Shown here in pieces: positions 8,672-18,439 of a DNA stretch of 64,000 nt (position 1 is the first letter of the stretch; the number at the start of each line of letters is the position of its first letter). The notes below the pieces were generated by a model. The model was not told the DNA's origin. It saw only the letters and a program-made list of their open reading frames with translations, and searched no databases. The position numbers were made by a program, and so were the translations under genes. Origin of the DNA: Ruminococcus sp. (lineage in GTDB: Bacteria > Bacillota > Clostridia > Oscillospirales > Acutalibacteraceae); the NCBI GenBank assembly GCA_017433905.1, contig JAFRGI010000012.1, forward strand, positions 23,844-87,843, in the 5' to 3' direction.

Positions 8672-11204
8672 CGTACCACGTCCTTCCGACTGCCGCGTCC
8701 GCCGTCAGCGGCACGCTGAGCGATACGGCGTTCTCCATTTCTTCTTGTAACAATTTCTGCACCTGCGCGCTTTCCTCCGCAGGTGCTTCGACAATCAATT
8801 CGTCATGTACCTGCAAAATCAACCGTGCGCGCAGTTTTTCGCGCTGCAACCGTTCGTCGACCCGCACCATCGCGATTTTTATGATATCGGCAGCAGTGCC
8901 CTGAATCGGCATATTCCGCGCCACACGCTCGCCAAAGGCTTTTAGCATATGCTTGCCGGAGCTGAGCTCCGGAAGATACCGCCGTCTGCCGAACATCGTC
9001 TCCACATAACCGTCGCGTTTTGCCTGCTCCACCACACGCTCCATATAACACTCAACGCCGCTGTAGTGCGCAAGGTAACTGTCGATATACTGTTTCGCTT
9101 CTCTGGTCGTAACACCGATATCCTTTCCGAGTGAAAACGCACCGATCCCATAAACGATTCCGAAATTAACCGCCTTGGCGTTGCGGCGCATGGTCGGTGT
9201 CACCATCTCGATCGGCATATGAAACACCTGAGATGCTGTTATCGTGTGTATATCGTCCCGATGACGGAACGCGGCGATCATATTCTCGTCATTGGCGATA
9301 TGTGCAAGCACACGCAGCTCGATCTGCGAATAATCCGCGTCAACCAACACACAACCTTCTTTGGCGCAGAAAAACTTACGCATTTCCCTGCCCAACTCTG
9401 TGCGTACGGGAATATTCTGCAAATTCGGCTCTGTGGAACTGATTCTGCCGGTGCGTGTTTCAGTTTGGTTAAAGCTGGAATGGATTCTGCCGTCGTCGGC
9501 GATCACCTTGAGCAAGCCCTCGCAGTAGGTAGAATTCAGCTTGGTGAGTGCACGGTAATTCAGAACCATGTCGACAATCGGATGGTCGTAGCGCAGCCCC
9601 TCCAGCACCTCGGCACCGGTGCTGTAGCCGCTTTTGGTTTTCTTCTTGGCAGGCAGTCCCAAATCCTCAAAGAGCACCTTTCCCAGCTGCTTGGGAGAAT
9701 TGATATTAAATTCCTGTCCGGCGTTCAGATAGATCGCCTGCTCCAGCTCCCGGATCTGTTCGGACAGCATGGAGCCGTAGGCTGAGATTCCGTTTTTATC
9801 AACAGCAAATCCGATGTTTTCCATCTTCGCCAGTACACGCGCAAGAGGTATTTCGATTTCACGGAGCAGTTCTTCCTGTCCGTTCGCCTTGATCTCTTTC
9901 TCCAGCTTTTTGCAAAGCCTGTCATATACTGCCAACGGACAGAGCGACTTGTCCTCCTCATTGTCGGCAACGGGCAATACCACCTCGTAGACCGCGCAGA
10001 GCGTTTCATCCGCATAGTCCTTCTCGGAGGGCTGCAGCAGGTATGCCGCCAATTCTACATCGAAGGTCAGATGATCTATCTGCAGCCCGTGCCTGTCTGC
10101 ATAAGCAAAAAGTGCCTTGCTGCCGCGCGTATACAGACAGATTTCGGGTTTTTGCAGTACAGCGGCAAACAAATTTGCATCGGTACTGCGATATATTTTT
10201 TCCTGATAGAATACAGAAAACGAATTTAACTGTTTATCGGAAATATCGAACTGCAGATACACCTCACCGACGAGATCATCAAGCGGCAAGGGCTTTTCAC
10301 AAACCGTCAGGGGCTGTACATCTGCCTGTTGTTCGGGCACAAGCGTGTCTGTCAGATGATATTTTTCGATCAGAGAAAACAATTCGAGCTTTTGCATCAG
10401 CGCAAGCGCCTTGGTCGGCTCTGTGCATACAACACGGTAATGACTGACGTCGGTATCTACCGGCACTTCGCGGCAGATTTCTCCCAGCATGCGGCTAAGC
10501 AAAGCGTTATCCCTGGAGGCGAGAAGCTTTTTGCGCATGCCGTCCTTGATATCCAGCTCATCAAGGTGGTCGAAAATATATGACACGGAATGGAAGCGCT
10601 GGATCAAATCTCCTGCGCCCTTCGGTCCGATGCCCGCGACTCCGGGAATATTATCGGAAGCGTCTCCCTGAATTGCCTTTATCTCAATCAGCTCCGCCGG
10701 CGTAACGCCGTATTCCTCCATAATTTTTTCGGGTGTATAGCGAATATCGCCCTTATTGGTGCAAAGACGTACCACCGTTTCCGCGGAAACAAGCTGCAAA
10801 CTGTCACGGTCTCCCGTGGCAATCACACAAACGTCGCTATTTTGCTCACAGGCATCGGCAAAGGTACCGAGAATATCGTCCGCCTCATAACCCTCGCAAG
10901 TGACGAGCTTGTAACCTAACAGTGTGAGCAACTCCTTCAAGAGCGGTATCTGCGCGGCAAGCTCCGCCGGCATTCCCTTACGCGTTGCCTTGTAGCCGTC
11001 GTATGCCTTGTGGCGAAAGGTCGGCGCCTTCAAATCAAAGGCAATCGCCACGGCGTCGGGCGATTCGTCGCGCTCGATTTTTGCAAGCATATTTAAAAAA
11101 CCATAGATAGCGTGGGTAAACTGACCGTCCTTATTGGTCAGCGGACGGATCCCGTAAAAAGCACGGTTGACGATACTGTTTCCGTCGACAACAAGAATTC
11201 TCAT
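8658..11204 (-). CDS. polA: DNA polymerase I
   Basis: The 848-aa enzyme fills gaps and removes RNA primers. Domains in order are the 5'-3' exonuclease (1 to about 290; VDGNSIVNRAFYG, GYEADDILGT, IQGDASDNIPG), a 3'-5' exonuclease fold (about 300-460), and the polymerase (VDADYSQIELRVLAHI, RRNAKAVNFGIVYGI, LQVHDELIVEAP). The middle domain lacks the usual DxE catalytic start, having LQFDISDKQL, so proofreading is probably lost, as in many Firmicutes. The ATG overlaps the alr stop as ATGA, which shows coupling. Confidence 0.97.
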   Translation of the reverse strand: MRILVVDGNSIVNRAFYGIRPLTNKDGQFTHAIYGFLNMLAKIERDESPDAVAIAFDLKAPTFRHKAYDGYKATRKGMPAELAAQIPLLKELLTLLGYKLVTCEGYEADDILGTFADACEQNSDVCVIATGDRDSLQLVSAETVVRLCTNKGDIRYTPEKIMEEYGVTPAELIEIKAIQGDASDNIPGVAGIGPKGAGDLIQRFHSVSYIFDHLDELDIKDGMRKKLLASRDNALLSRMLGEICREVPVDTDVSHYRVVCTEPTKALALMQKLELFSLIEKYHLTDTLVPEQQADVQPLTVCEKPLPLDDLVGEVYLQFDISDKQLNSFSVFYQEKIYRSTDANLFAAVLQKPEICLYTRGSKALFAYADRHGLQIDHLTFDVELAAYLLQPSEKDYADETLCAVYEVVLPVADNEEDKSLCPLAVYDRLCKKLEKEIKANGQEELLREIEIPLARVLAKMENIGFAVDKNGISAYGSMLSEQIRELEQAIYLNAGQEFNINSPKQLGKVLFEDLGLPAKKKTKSGYSTGAEVLEGLRYDHPIVDMVLNYRALTKLNSTYCEGLLKVIADDGRIHSSFNQTETRTGRISSTEPNLQNIPVRTELGREMRKFFCAKEGCVLVDADYSQIELRVLAHIANDENMIAAFRHRDDIHTITASQVFHMPIEMVTPTMRRNAKAVNFGIVYGIGAFSLGKDIGVTTREAKQYIDSYLAHYSGVECYMERVVEQAKRDGYVETMFGRRRYLPELSSGKHMLKAFGERVARNMPIQGTAADIIKIAMVRVDERLQREKLRARLILQVHDELIVEAPAEESAQVQKLLQEEMENAVSLSVPLTADAAVGRTWYDAKK

Positions 11205-12376
11205 AGCTTATACATGACCTCCGTAATCTGACCGTTTCGATAATAAATGCGCGGCACGCGTTTACCGACAAGACAAACGACCTCATAGTTGATCGTATCC
11301 GTGTTTTCGGCAAGTGTGTCTGCCGTCGGTTCTCCGTTGGCTCCCGTGCCGAAAACAACCACTTCATCACCCGGCTCAATTTTGTCTATATCTGTCACAT
11401 CGAGCATGGTCTGATCCATACATATTCTGCCGACAATTTTAGCTTGTTGCCCGTTGACCGTCATATAACCGTCCGCAGCATTTGCCCGGACATATCCGTC
11501 GGCGTATCCGATGGGCACCGTGGCGATTTTCATATCCTTATCTGCCGTAAAGGTGCGTCCGTAAGACACAGTTGCACCCTTTTTCAGCTCTTTGACATAG
11601 GCAACGGAGGTTTTGAGCGTCATGGCGGGAATCAAATCCAGCTTGCCGCTGAGCTTGAGAGACGGGGTCAATCCATAAAGAATAATACCCGCACGCACCA
11701 TATCACAGTAGGTTTCGCGGTAATCCTCAATGGCACCGCTATTGGAACAGTGGCAAAGCGCAAATGTTTTGCCGCGGGCCGCAAGCGCGTTCCTGACATG
11801 CCGAAAATTGCCGTACTGCTTTTCCGTAAATGCGCGCCCTTCCGCGCTCTCGTCCGACACGCAAAAATGAGTAAATATCCCCTCCGGCACCAATCCGGGC
11901 AGTTCGCATGCCTGACATATTTCTGTGACAGAATACTCGTCGCGCGGAAATTCCTGACACATAAACCCAATACGGCTCATGCCCGTATCCGTCTTGATGT
12001 GGATAGTACAAGTGCACGCAGCCTTTTCACACGCGGCAGAAAGCGCCTTAGCGTATTCCAAAGAAAAAACCGCCTGACTGATTCTGTGCGCAGAAAGCTT
12101 CGCCGCATCGCGAACGGGAGTGTAACCGAGAATCAAAATCGGCAGCTGAATTCCCGCGTTGCGGATCTCTATCCCCTCGTCCATATTGGAAACTGCAAAA
12201 TAATCCGCTCCGAGCTCTTCATACAACTGCGCAAGCTCAACGGCGCCGTGTCCGTATCCATCCGCTTTGATCACACAGCACAGCTTGGCACCGATTGTTT
12301 TTCGACGTATTTCCAAAAAATTATGCGTAATCGCATCCAGGGAAATTTCCGCCCATGTTCTCCTGACAAAATCCAT
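11201..12376 (-). CDS. alr: Alanine racemase
   Basis: This PLP enzyme makes D-alanine for peptidoglycan. The PLP lysine sits in CVIKADGYGHGA near residue 38, and the second-base Tyr lies in the TVPIGYADGYVR motif. VGRICMDQTMLDV and the C-terminal YEVVCLVGKRVPRIY complete the family pattern. Length (391 aa) is normal. It leads the alr-polA-phosphatase-rimI-tsaD run; polA starts within its stop codon. Confidence 0.96.
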   Translation of the reverse strand: MDFVRRTWAEISLDAITHNFLEIRRKTIGAKLCCVIKADGYGHGAVELAQLYEELGADYFAVSNMDEGIEIRNAGIQLPILILGYTPVRDAAKLSAHRISQAVFSLEYAKALSAACEKAACTCTIHIKTDTGMSRIGFMCQEFPRDEYSVTEICQACELPGLVPEGIFTHFCVSDESAEGRAFTEKQYGNFRHVRNALAARGKTFALCHCSNSGAIEDYRETYCDMVRAGIILYGLTPSLKLSGKLDLIPAMTLKTSVAYVKELKKGATVSYGRTFTADKDMKIATVPIGYADGYVRANAADGYMTVNGQQAKIVGRICMDQTMLDVTDIDKIEPGDEVVVFGTGANGEPTADTLAENTDTINYEVVCLVGKRVPRIYYRNGQITEVMYKL

Positions 12377-12463
12377 GATGATACCTTCTTACTGTTTCCA
12401 TACATATAGTCTGACTTGAAATGTATACAAATTTATTATATTACGAAACCGATTGAAAATCAA

Positions 12464-12480
12464 GGCAATACCACATAATT
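12464..12480 (+). repeat. Dispersed GGCAATACC element, copy 1
   Basis: GGCAATACCACATAATT lies in the alr-putP intergenic region. It matches the copies at 14164 and 27871 in 14 or more of 17 positions. Downstream, GCAGACGTACGCAAAGTATT resembles sequence that follows the third copy. Confidence 0.5.
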
Positions 12481-12532
12481 GCGTATGAATCCGCGCCGCA
12501 GACGTACGCAAAGTATTTTGTGCCATGATAAC

Positions 12533-12561
12533 TTGATTTTTTCACATTTTTATGGTAGACT
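12533..12561 (+). promoter_or_regulatory. Probable promoter of the proline symporter gene
   Basis: TTGATT (12533-12538), 17 bases, then TAGACT (12556-12561), about 40 bases before the start at 12601. Confidence 0.45.
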
Positions 12562-12600
12562 TATGAAAAATGTTGAAAAAATAAGGAGGAACATCTGAAC

Positions 12601-14163
12601 ATGTCAACAAGCAACATCATTGTTTTGGTTGCTTTCGCGTTTTATATGGTAATGATGATTATTATCGGTGTTGTCTATTCGCGAAAAACCAAAAACAACG
12701 AAGATTATTTCCTCGGAGGCAGAAACCTCGGAGGCTGGACAGCAGCACTCTCTGCACAGGCATCCGATATGAGCGGCTGGCTGCTGATGGGACTTCCGGG
12801 TTCCGTATATCTTGCCGGTACCGGCGAAATATGGATCGCCTTCGGTCTGCTGCTTGGCACAATCCTCAACTGGTACATTGTGTCCTCACGACTGAGGAAA
12901 TATACGATTGTCGCAGGCAACTCCCTGACCATCCCCAGCTTTTTTCAGAACCGCTACCGCGATAACAAAGGCGTGATCAAAATTGTCTCTGCCATCATTA
13001 TCGCTGTTTTCTTTGCCGTTTATACCGCTTCGGCATTTAGCTCAGGCGCAAAGCTTTTTGCCACCCTTTTTGGCAACGGTCAAAACGGCGAAATGGATCA
13101 AACAGCATATGTGATCGGTCTGATCATCGCTTCTGTCGTCATTCTGATATACACTTTTATGGGTGGTTTCAAGGCGGTCTGCACCACAGACCTAATCCAG
13201 GGACTGCTGATGTTAGTCGCTATCTTAGCTGTACCGATCATCGCCTACGCCATTCTCACATGGGATCATGGCTTTTCCACCGCCCTTATCTCCAAAGGCG
13301 TTGACAATCCCGAAAACTATCTTAATCTTTTCAAAAATACAGACGGCACGCCGGTTAAGGCTGTTTCGATCATCTCCAGCCTTGCGTGGGGACTCGGTTA
13401 CTTTGGCATGCCACACATTATCATCCGCTTTATGGCGATCAAAAACGAAACCGAGGTCAAAAAATCCCGCAAAATCGCGATTATCTGGGTTGTTCTCTCC
13501 CTTACGGCAGCCTGCCTTATCGGTATGATTGCCAGAGGTTACCTGAACGAACAACTGGAAGCAGGTTCCAGCGAGACAGCCTTTATTCGACTCATCCAGG
13601 AGATTTTCTCCAACAATGCCGTACTGATTTTCATTGGCGGTATCTTCCTCTGCGGTATTCTCGCCGCCATCATGTCTACTGCCGACAGCCAACTGCTTGT
13701 AACAGCTTCGGCTATTTCGGAGGATATGTACAAAGGCGCCATCAAAAAAGAGACATCTGAGAAGAATGCGCTTTTCGTCGGAAAAATCGCCGTTATTGTC
13801 GTAGCGGTTATCGCTTTTTTCATTGCGCTTGATCCTAATTCCAGCATTATGAATCTGGTTTCCGACGCATGGGCAGGCTTCGGCTCCGCTTTCGGACCCG
13901 TTGTACTACTTGCCCTGTTCTGGAAACGCTCCACCCTCTCTGGTGCCGTCAGCGGTATGGCAGTTGGCGCTCTGCTTGTCATCGCATGGGACTACATTCC
14001 CTTTGCAGGCGGTCAAACACTCAGTAATGCGACCGGTCTGTATTCCCTTGCTGTCGGCTTCTTCCTCGCGCTCATTGTTAACATCGTGGTTTCGCTGATT
14101 TCAAAGAAACCCTCCGATGAAATAGTCAAAGAATTTGATTCTATTAACAATGTAGAAATCTAG
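12601..14163 (+). CDS. putP: Sodium/proline symporter
   Basis: The 520-aa protein of the sodium:solute symporter family has about 13 membrane helices and imports proline with Na+. Family signs are EDYFLGGRNLGGWTAALSAQASDMSGWLLMG near residues 38-68, where the Na+/substrate site lies, and GGIFLCGILAAIMSTADSQLLV near 350. AAGGAGG lies eight bases before the ATG. It is alone on the plus strand, with an own promoter and a strong terminator, so it is probably monocistronic. A related osmolyte substrate cannot be excluded. Confidence 0.92.
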   Translation: MSTSNIIVLVAFAFYMVMMIIIGVVYSRKTKNNEDYFLGGRNLGGWTAALSAQASDMSGWLLMGLPGSVYLAGTGEIWIAFGLLLGTILNWYIVSSRLRKYTIVAGNSLTIPSFFQNRYRDNKGVIKIVSAIIIAVFFAVYTASAFSSGAKLFATLFGNGQNGEMDQTAYVIGLIIASVVILIYTFMGGFKAVCTTDLIQGLLMLVAILAVPIIAYAILTWDHGFSTALISKGVDNPENYLNLFKNTDGTPVKAVSIISSLAWGLGYFGMPHIIIRFMAIKNETEVKKSRKIAIIWVVLSLTAACLIGMIARGYLNEQLEAGSSETAFIRLIQEIFSNNAVLIFIGGIFLCGILAAIMSTADSQLLVTASAISEDMYKGAIKKETSEKNALFVGKIAVIVVAVIAFFIALDPNSSIMNLVSDAWAGFGSAFGPVVLLALFWKRSTLSGAVSGMAVGALLVIAWDYIPFAGGQTLSNATGLYSLAVGFFLALIVNIVVSLISKKPSDEIVKEFDSINNVEI

Positions 14164-14180
14164 GGCAATACCGCATAATT
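14164..14180 (+). repeat. Dispersed GGCAATACC element, copy 2
   Basis: GGCAATACCGCATAATT follows directly on the putP stop. Here it forms the left arm of an 11-bp hairpin: AGGGCAATACC pairs with GGTGTTGCCCT, with one G-T wobble. Confidence 0.55.
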
Positions 14181-14196
14181 CAGGTGTTGCCCTAAT

Positions 14197-14229
14197 AAAA
14201 CGCCCGGCGCCGGTTGCGCCGGGCGTTTT
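14197..14229. terminator. Strong bidirectional terminator after putP
   Basis: A 10-bp G+C-rich stem (14201-14210 with 14216-14225, CGCCCGGCGC/GCGCCGGGCG) is flanked by AAAA and TTTT. Confidence 0.9.
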
Positions 14230-14238
14230 GAAAACCAT

Positions 14239-14275
14239 AAAAAGAGGAGAGGTGTGATCTACATCAAACCTCTCC
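14239..14275 (-). terminator. Terminator of the amylase gene
   Basis: An 8-bp stem (14246-14253 with 14268-14275, GGAGAGGT/ACCTCTCC) is followed on the minus strand by TCTTTTT, nine bases after the amylase stop. Confidence 0.8.
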
Positions 14276-14283
14276 GAAAATTT

Positions 14284-16680
14284 TTATTTCAGGTATGTTC
14301 CTGTTGAACCGATTTTGCCGTCAATACCTGTAAAACCGGCGGCACAACAAACGTAAACACGCATATTGGCTGTTCCGATGGACGGCACCGTGAGTGTACC
14401 GTCTGTCACGGTCTTTTCATCACCTGTAACCGCGTCGATATACTTGCCGTTGGGCAAACCCTTGAAGGTTGCACCGCCCGAGACGGTTACACACGCAAGA
14501 CTGTCAACACCCTCTCCCGTGTAACGACGGATATACGCCATTTTGCCGCTGACATTGGAAGAAGATGTGGTATACTGACCCTTTTGCAGCGCCGGAATAG
14601 AGCGGCGAATCGCATTCAGCTTGGCAATATGCTGCGCAAGCGGATATGCAAGCGTTTCCTTAACTTTTCCGGAAGCCGTGTATTCACTGAAATCGCTCGC
14701 TTCTACCGTGCCCTCCAGACTGTCACCGAAATAAGCACGCCCCGTTGTAGCCAACGGTGCATTGGGTCCGACGTCGATCACAGCTCCCTTTTGGAATTCT
14801 ACTTCGGAACCGTAATACAGACAGGGTATGCCGCGGAAAGTAAACATCAAATCAAGATCTTCTGCCCATGCCTGCGTGCCGCCTCCGAAACGTGATTTTT
14901 CGTCCGGAGATTCAGGTGCGTAGTCATGCGAATCGACATAGGTGACGTTATAGGTTGCGTCATTATAATATTTGTCTCCGTCCTTGGCGATACCAAACGC
15001 ACTTTCGGCATTACCGAACATACGGTGCATCTGGAAGTCAATCGCCTCCATTCCCGACGCCTGTGAACGATCGGGTGTATGATAGGTAATACCCTTGAGA
15101 AAAGCATTATCCGAGGTGGGTTGTTTGGCCGGATCATCTTCCTCCGCATAATGATCAAAGGTGAGATTCATATTATGATTGATATCCGCCGCCGAGGTTC
15201 CCCACGACCAGTTTTTCCCCCATTTGTCATTGCTTTCTTTCCAAGTGTAGTAAGGCGTACTCTCCTCTGCGTGACCGCGGTACCAAACCTGTGTATAACG
15301 CGTACAGATTTCGCCAAACATCAAAAAGTTTGATTTTCCCGCTGCTCTCGCCGCGTCATAGATCTGTGAATTAAACATTAGATTCAGCGTCACGCGCGGA
15401 ATGTGTCGAACCGTATCGACGCGGAATCCGTCGACACCCATTTCAATATATTGAGAATAGGCATCCGTCAGATATTCTGCAACCGCAGGATTTTCCGTAT
15501 TGAGATCCACACAGTCTCCTGCGATCTGGCAGTATTTACAGGTCCAGTCATCCCAGTTAAGGCTTTGGAAATAGCCAGAGTGATAATAGTTCTTTGGGTT
15601 ATAGACCTTGCTTTCGGATATCTTTGTCATTTCATAGTCGCTCTGCGCGGGAATATTTCCCGTGGAATTACCGACATTGCCTGCATAATCGACATTCTTC
15701 AGCAAATTCAAACGCTGTCTGTACTGTACCTCAGGCTTCTGCGCCCAATATTCCTCAGGAGACTGCAGCCTGTAGGTATCGAGAAGATATTTGGTGGGAA
15801 CCATGGATTCCTCCAAGTTACCGAGATCGGCGGAATAATCCTTTTCAAAAATCGGACAAAAGAACGATTCACCGAAATTTCCCGTATGCTGAAAAACCAC
15901 GTCCTGCACAATTTTCATGCCCTTCTCGTGAACGGCACGGATCAGATCCGAGAAATCAAAATCATCGCTTTCATACCGCTTATCGACCGTCGTAAAATCC
16001 ATGGCGTGATAGCCGTGGTAATCATAACCCGAAGCATTAGTCACAACAGGCGAGATCCATATGGCGGAAAACCCGAGCGCTTTGATGTAATCCAGTTTCT
16101 CAGCAAGACCCCTGAAGTCTCCGCGCCACGCGGGATCGGAATCGGGATTGCCTGCATGGGAGTCATCCCAGCAGTGCACATTGTTTCCGCTATCACCGTC
16201 ATAGAAGCGTGTTGTCAATACAAAGTAGATGCTTTCTTCCCGCATGTCCACACTATCCACGGGGTCGAGCTCGTCGGGATTATACTTTGTCCACTTTCCG
16301 TTTGAGCACCACCACTCGGCACTCTCCCCCTCGGAAGTTGTGAGCTTTTGCTCACGTGAATACTGCTTGCCGTCCGCACCGGTAACGATTGCATTCACCT
16401 TGGTAACATCTCTGATCACATAGCGAAACCATTCGCCCGAAGCGTTCATCTTTTCGCCCGGATATGCCTCCGACATCGCACTATTGGTGGGAAGAGAATT
16501 CCATAAATATACATACGGCTGTGTCAATCCATCCTGTCTGACATAAACGACAATTGCAGTTTTGGACGCAAAAACCTCGGACGAATCCGAGGTTTTTGCA
16601 GCGTTAACTGTTATGATTCCTGTCGCAAGAACAGTCAGAAGGACAAGCATCGAAACCAAAATTCTTTTGATACCTGTCAT
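14284..16680 (-). CDS. Secreted GH13 alpha-amylase with N-terminal starch-binding-like module
   Basis: The 798-aa extracellular enzyme should cleave alpha-1,4 links in starch. A signal peptide (about 1-28) is followed by a CBM26-like module (about 40-135; YVYLWNS, EWFRYVI) and a GH13 barrel. Conserved regions are visible: QDVVFQHTG (region I), GVDGFRVDTVRH (nucleophile Asp near 422), LMFGEIC (acid/base Glu near 455) and YVDSHDYAP (Asp near 584), so the catalytic triad is intact. A C-terminal beta domain ends at IGSTGTYLK with no dockerin, so the enzyme is either freely secreted or held by its binding module. AAGGAG precedes the ATG. The dockerin gene lies 18 bases upstream on the same strand, so the two are probably co-transcribed. 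Exact GH13 subfamily and product pattern cannot be read by eye. Confidence 0.92.
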   Translation of the reverse strand: MTGIKRILVSMLVLLTVLATGIITVNAAKTSDSSEVFASKTAIVVYVRQDGLTQPYVYLWNSLPTNSAMSEAYPGEKMNASGEWFRYVIRDVTKVNAIVTGADGKQYSREQKLTTSEGESAEWWCSNGKWTKYNPDELDPVDSVDMREESIYFVLTTRFYDGDSGNNVHCWDDSHAGNPDSDPAWRGDFRGLAEKLDYIKALGFSAIWISPVVTNASGYDYHGYHAMDFTTVDKRYESDDFDFSDLIRAVHEKGMKIVQDVVFQHTGNFGESFFCPIFEKDYSADLGNLEESMVPTKYLLDTYRLQSPEEYWAQKPEVQYRQRLNLLKNVDYAGNVGNSTGNIPAQSDYEMTKISESKVYNPKNYYHSGYFQSLNWDDWTCKYCQIAGDCVDLNTENPAVAEYLTDAYSQYIEMGVDGFRVDTVRHIPRVTLNLMFNSQIYDAARAAGKSNFLMFGEICTRYTQVWYRGHAEESTPYYTWKESNDKWGKNWSWGTSAADINHNMNLTFDHYAEEDDPAKQPTSDNAFLKGITYHTPDRSQASGMEAIDFQMHRMFGNAESAFGIAKDGDKYYNDATYNVTYVDSHDYAPESPDEKSRFGGGTQAWAEDLDLMFTFRGIPCLYYGSEVEFQKGAVIDVGPNAPLATTGRAYFGDSLEGTVEASDFSEYTASGKVKETLAYPLAQHIAKLNAIRRSIPALQKGQYTTSSSNVSGKMAYIRRYTGEGVDSLACVTVSGGATFKGLPNGKYIDAVTGDEKTVTDGTLTVPSIGTANMRVYVCCAAGFTGIDGKIGSTGTYLK

Positions 16681-16698
16681 AATGGTTCTCCTTATTGA

Positions 16699-18276
16699 TT
16701 AGCTCGCAATCAAAATCTGAATCAGGGTCGCGTCAACAATCGTGATCTTATTATCATTATTCATATCCGCTGTTTTCAGATCAATCTCACGTGCATCGGG
16801 ATACTCTGCGCAGTGTTTTTGCACATACGTTGCATCCTTAATGTTAACAAAATGGTCCTTGTTCGCATCACCACGCTGATAACCATCCGGTGTGGTCGTC
16901 GACTCTACCGGAACCGTCACCGGATCTGTGGGAGCGCTCGTCCACTGCTGTGCGGTGGTGGGTTGTGTCGTGGGATCCTGCGGCTTCAGGGTCGTCGGCT
17001 CCGTCACATCTCCGTCAGTGGAAGTGTAGTGATATACCTTGCTGACAGTAGAGTTATCGGAAGCCTGCACAAACACCTCAACTGTATAATCACCCAGTTT
17101 ACTGGGTGTGAAGGAATAGGTGGCGTTGCGGGTATAATACGGTGTATTCGGCACACCGTTAGGATCGGTAACAATATACTTATAGAACAATAACTGTGTA
17201 CCGGTCTTGCCGCCGCCAGCAGAAACGGAAACGGTTGCTTCTCGACCCTTCTTCACCAAATTAAGGTTTTTGGGGGTAACCATCTTGATGATTGGACTCG
17301 TAACACCCGCATCCGAAGCGACCGAAAGACTGAGTGTGCGGCTGTTCTCGTTGCCTTCGCTATCCTTGACATCCAGCGTCAGGGTGTAGTTACCCGCATT
17401 CGTCGGCGTCCAGAAAACGGTATTTGCAGAGCTGAAATCGGAAATCACAGATGAAGAGCCCGCTGCATTGGTAACGGAGAACTTGTAGTAAACCGTCGCT
17501 CCCTTCTTATTGGCAGCATTAGCAGTAAGCGTCACTTCCGTGCCGGTATAAATATCCGAATCCGGATCTGCCGTGAAAGAGGAAATCCGCAAATCGCTGG
17601 TGTCATACACGCTCCATGATTTTGTGCCGTAATCATAAATCTGTCCGTACTGGGCAGTTAAATTACCGGTCTGGACACCGCCTCCGTTATTAAAGATACA
17701 ACTGGCAAACTTTTTCTTTGCCGTGTACATCCATACACCGTCGCCGAGATTGGTCATCGCCTCACCCGACCAAGCGGCATTATTATCAGAATCGCTATTC
17801 CACATATAACACTTGACGCTCGACCAGTTGTCTGTGTTCTTAAAGTATACCACATAATCGCCGTCCGGCTGAGGCGTCGTCGGCACGGGAGAAGTAGGCG
17901 TATCACCGCCGCTGTAGTCCGACCATGTGCTCGCGCTCAAGTCGTAAATCTTGTTGGCGCCGGGATAATCCATATCGTTTGTCTGATTACCGTTGCCGCC
18001 CGAACCTTTGTTGAAAATGATTTTTGAATAGTTGCCGTTAAGCTGATAAGAATAAATATCTCCGGAAACCTGTGTCATTGCAACGCCGGGCCATTCCGCG
18101 TTTTTCTGATCACCGTTCCACATGTAACAGTGAATATTATTCCATCCATTGTTCACCCTGACATATACCGTGTCGCCGCTTGCTGCAAAAACGCTGACCG
18201 CTCCGACGGTGACGGTGGTCAAAACAAGAACAAGACACAGAATCAGGCATAGAAATTTGTGTTGCTTTTTTACCAT
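16699..18276 (-). CDS. Secreted dockerin protein with two CBM26-like starch-binding modules
   Basis: The 525-aa protein has no recognisable catalytic domain. After a signal peptide (about 1-32) come two repeats with the CBM26 pattern (NNIHCYMWNGDQKNAEWPG and SSVKCYMWNSDSDNNAAWSG), about 33-125 and 137-225. Two Ig-like beta domains follow (about 230-330 and 335-430; FWTPTNAGNYTLTLDV, SFTPSKLGDYTVEVFV), then a Thr/Pro linker. The last 60 residues are a type I dockerin with two Ca-binding repeats (GDANKDHFVNIKDATYVQ; ADMNNDNKITIVDATLIQ). It probably brings starch-binding modules into an amylosome complex through cohesin binding. GGAGG precedes the ATG at 18276. Confidence 0.9.
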   Translation of the reverse strand: MVKKQHKFLCLILCLVLVLTTVTVGAVSVFAASGDTVYVRVNNGWNNIHCYMWNGDQKNAEWPGVAMTQVSGDIYSYQLNGNYSKIIFNKGSGGNGNQTNDMDYPGANKIYDLSASTWSDYSGGDTPTSPVPTTPQPDGDYVVYFKNTDNWSSVKCYMWNSDSDNNAAWSGEAMTNLGDGVWMYTAKKKFASCIFNNGGGVQTGNLTAQYGQIYDYGTKSWSVYDTSDLRISSFTADPDSDIYTGTEVTLTANAANKKGATVYYKFSVTNAAGSSSVISDFSSANTVFWTPTNAGNYTLTLDVKDSEGNENSRTLSLSVASDAGVTSPIIKMVTPKNLNLVKKGREATVSVSAGGGKTGTQLLFYKYIVTDPNGVPNTPYYTRNATYSFTPSKLGDYTVEVFVQASDNSTVSKVYHYTSTDGDVTEPTTLKPQDPTTQPTTAQQWTSAPTDPVTVPVESTTTPDGYQRGDANKDHFVNIKDATYVQKHCAEYPDAREIDLKTADMNNDNKITIVDATLIQILIAS

Positions 18277-18439
18277 AGTTATGTTCCTCCAAACTTCTGA
18301 ATGATACATGCAACAGATAGCCTACACTACCCTATACTTCTTTTATATAATACCTTATTTTGAAGCTTGTTTTTTTCCGATAAGGAATATATCAACTTTT
18401 ATACTGACGAAATATTATCATAATATTTGTGCAGTTTCA

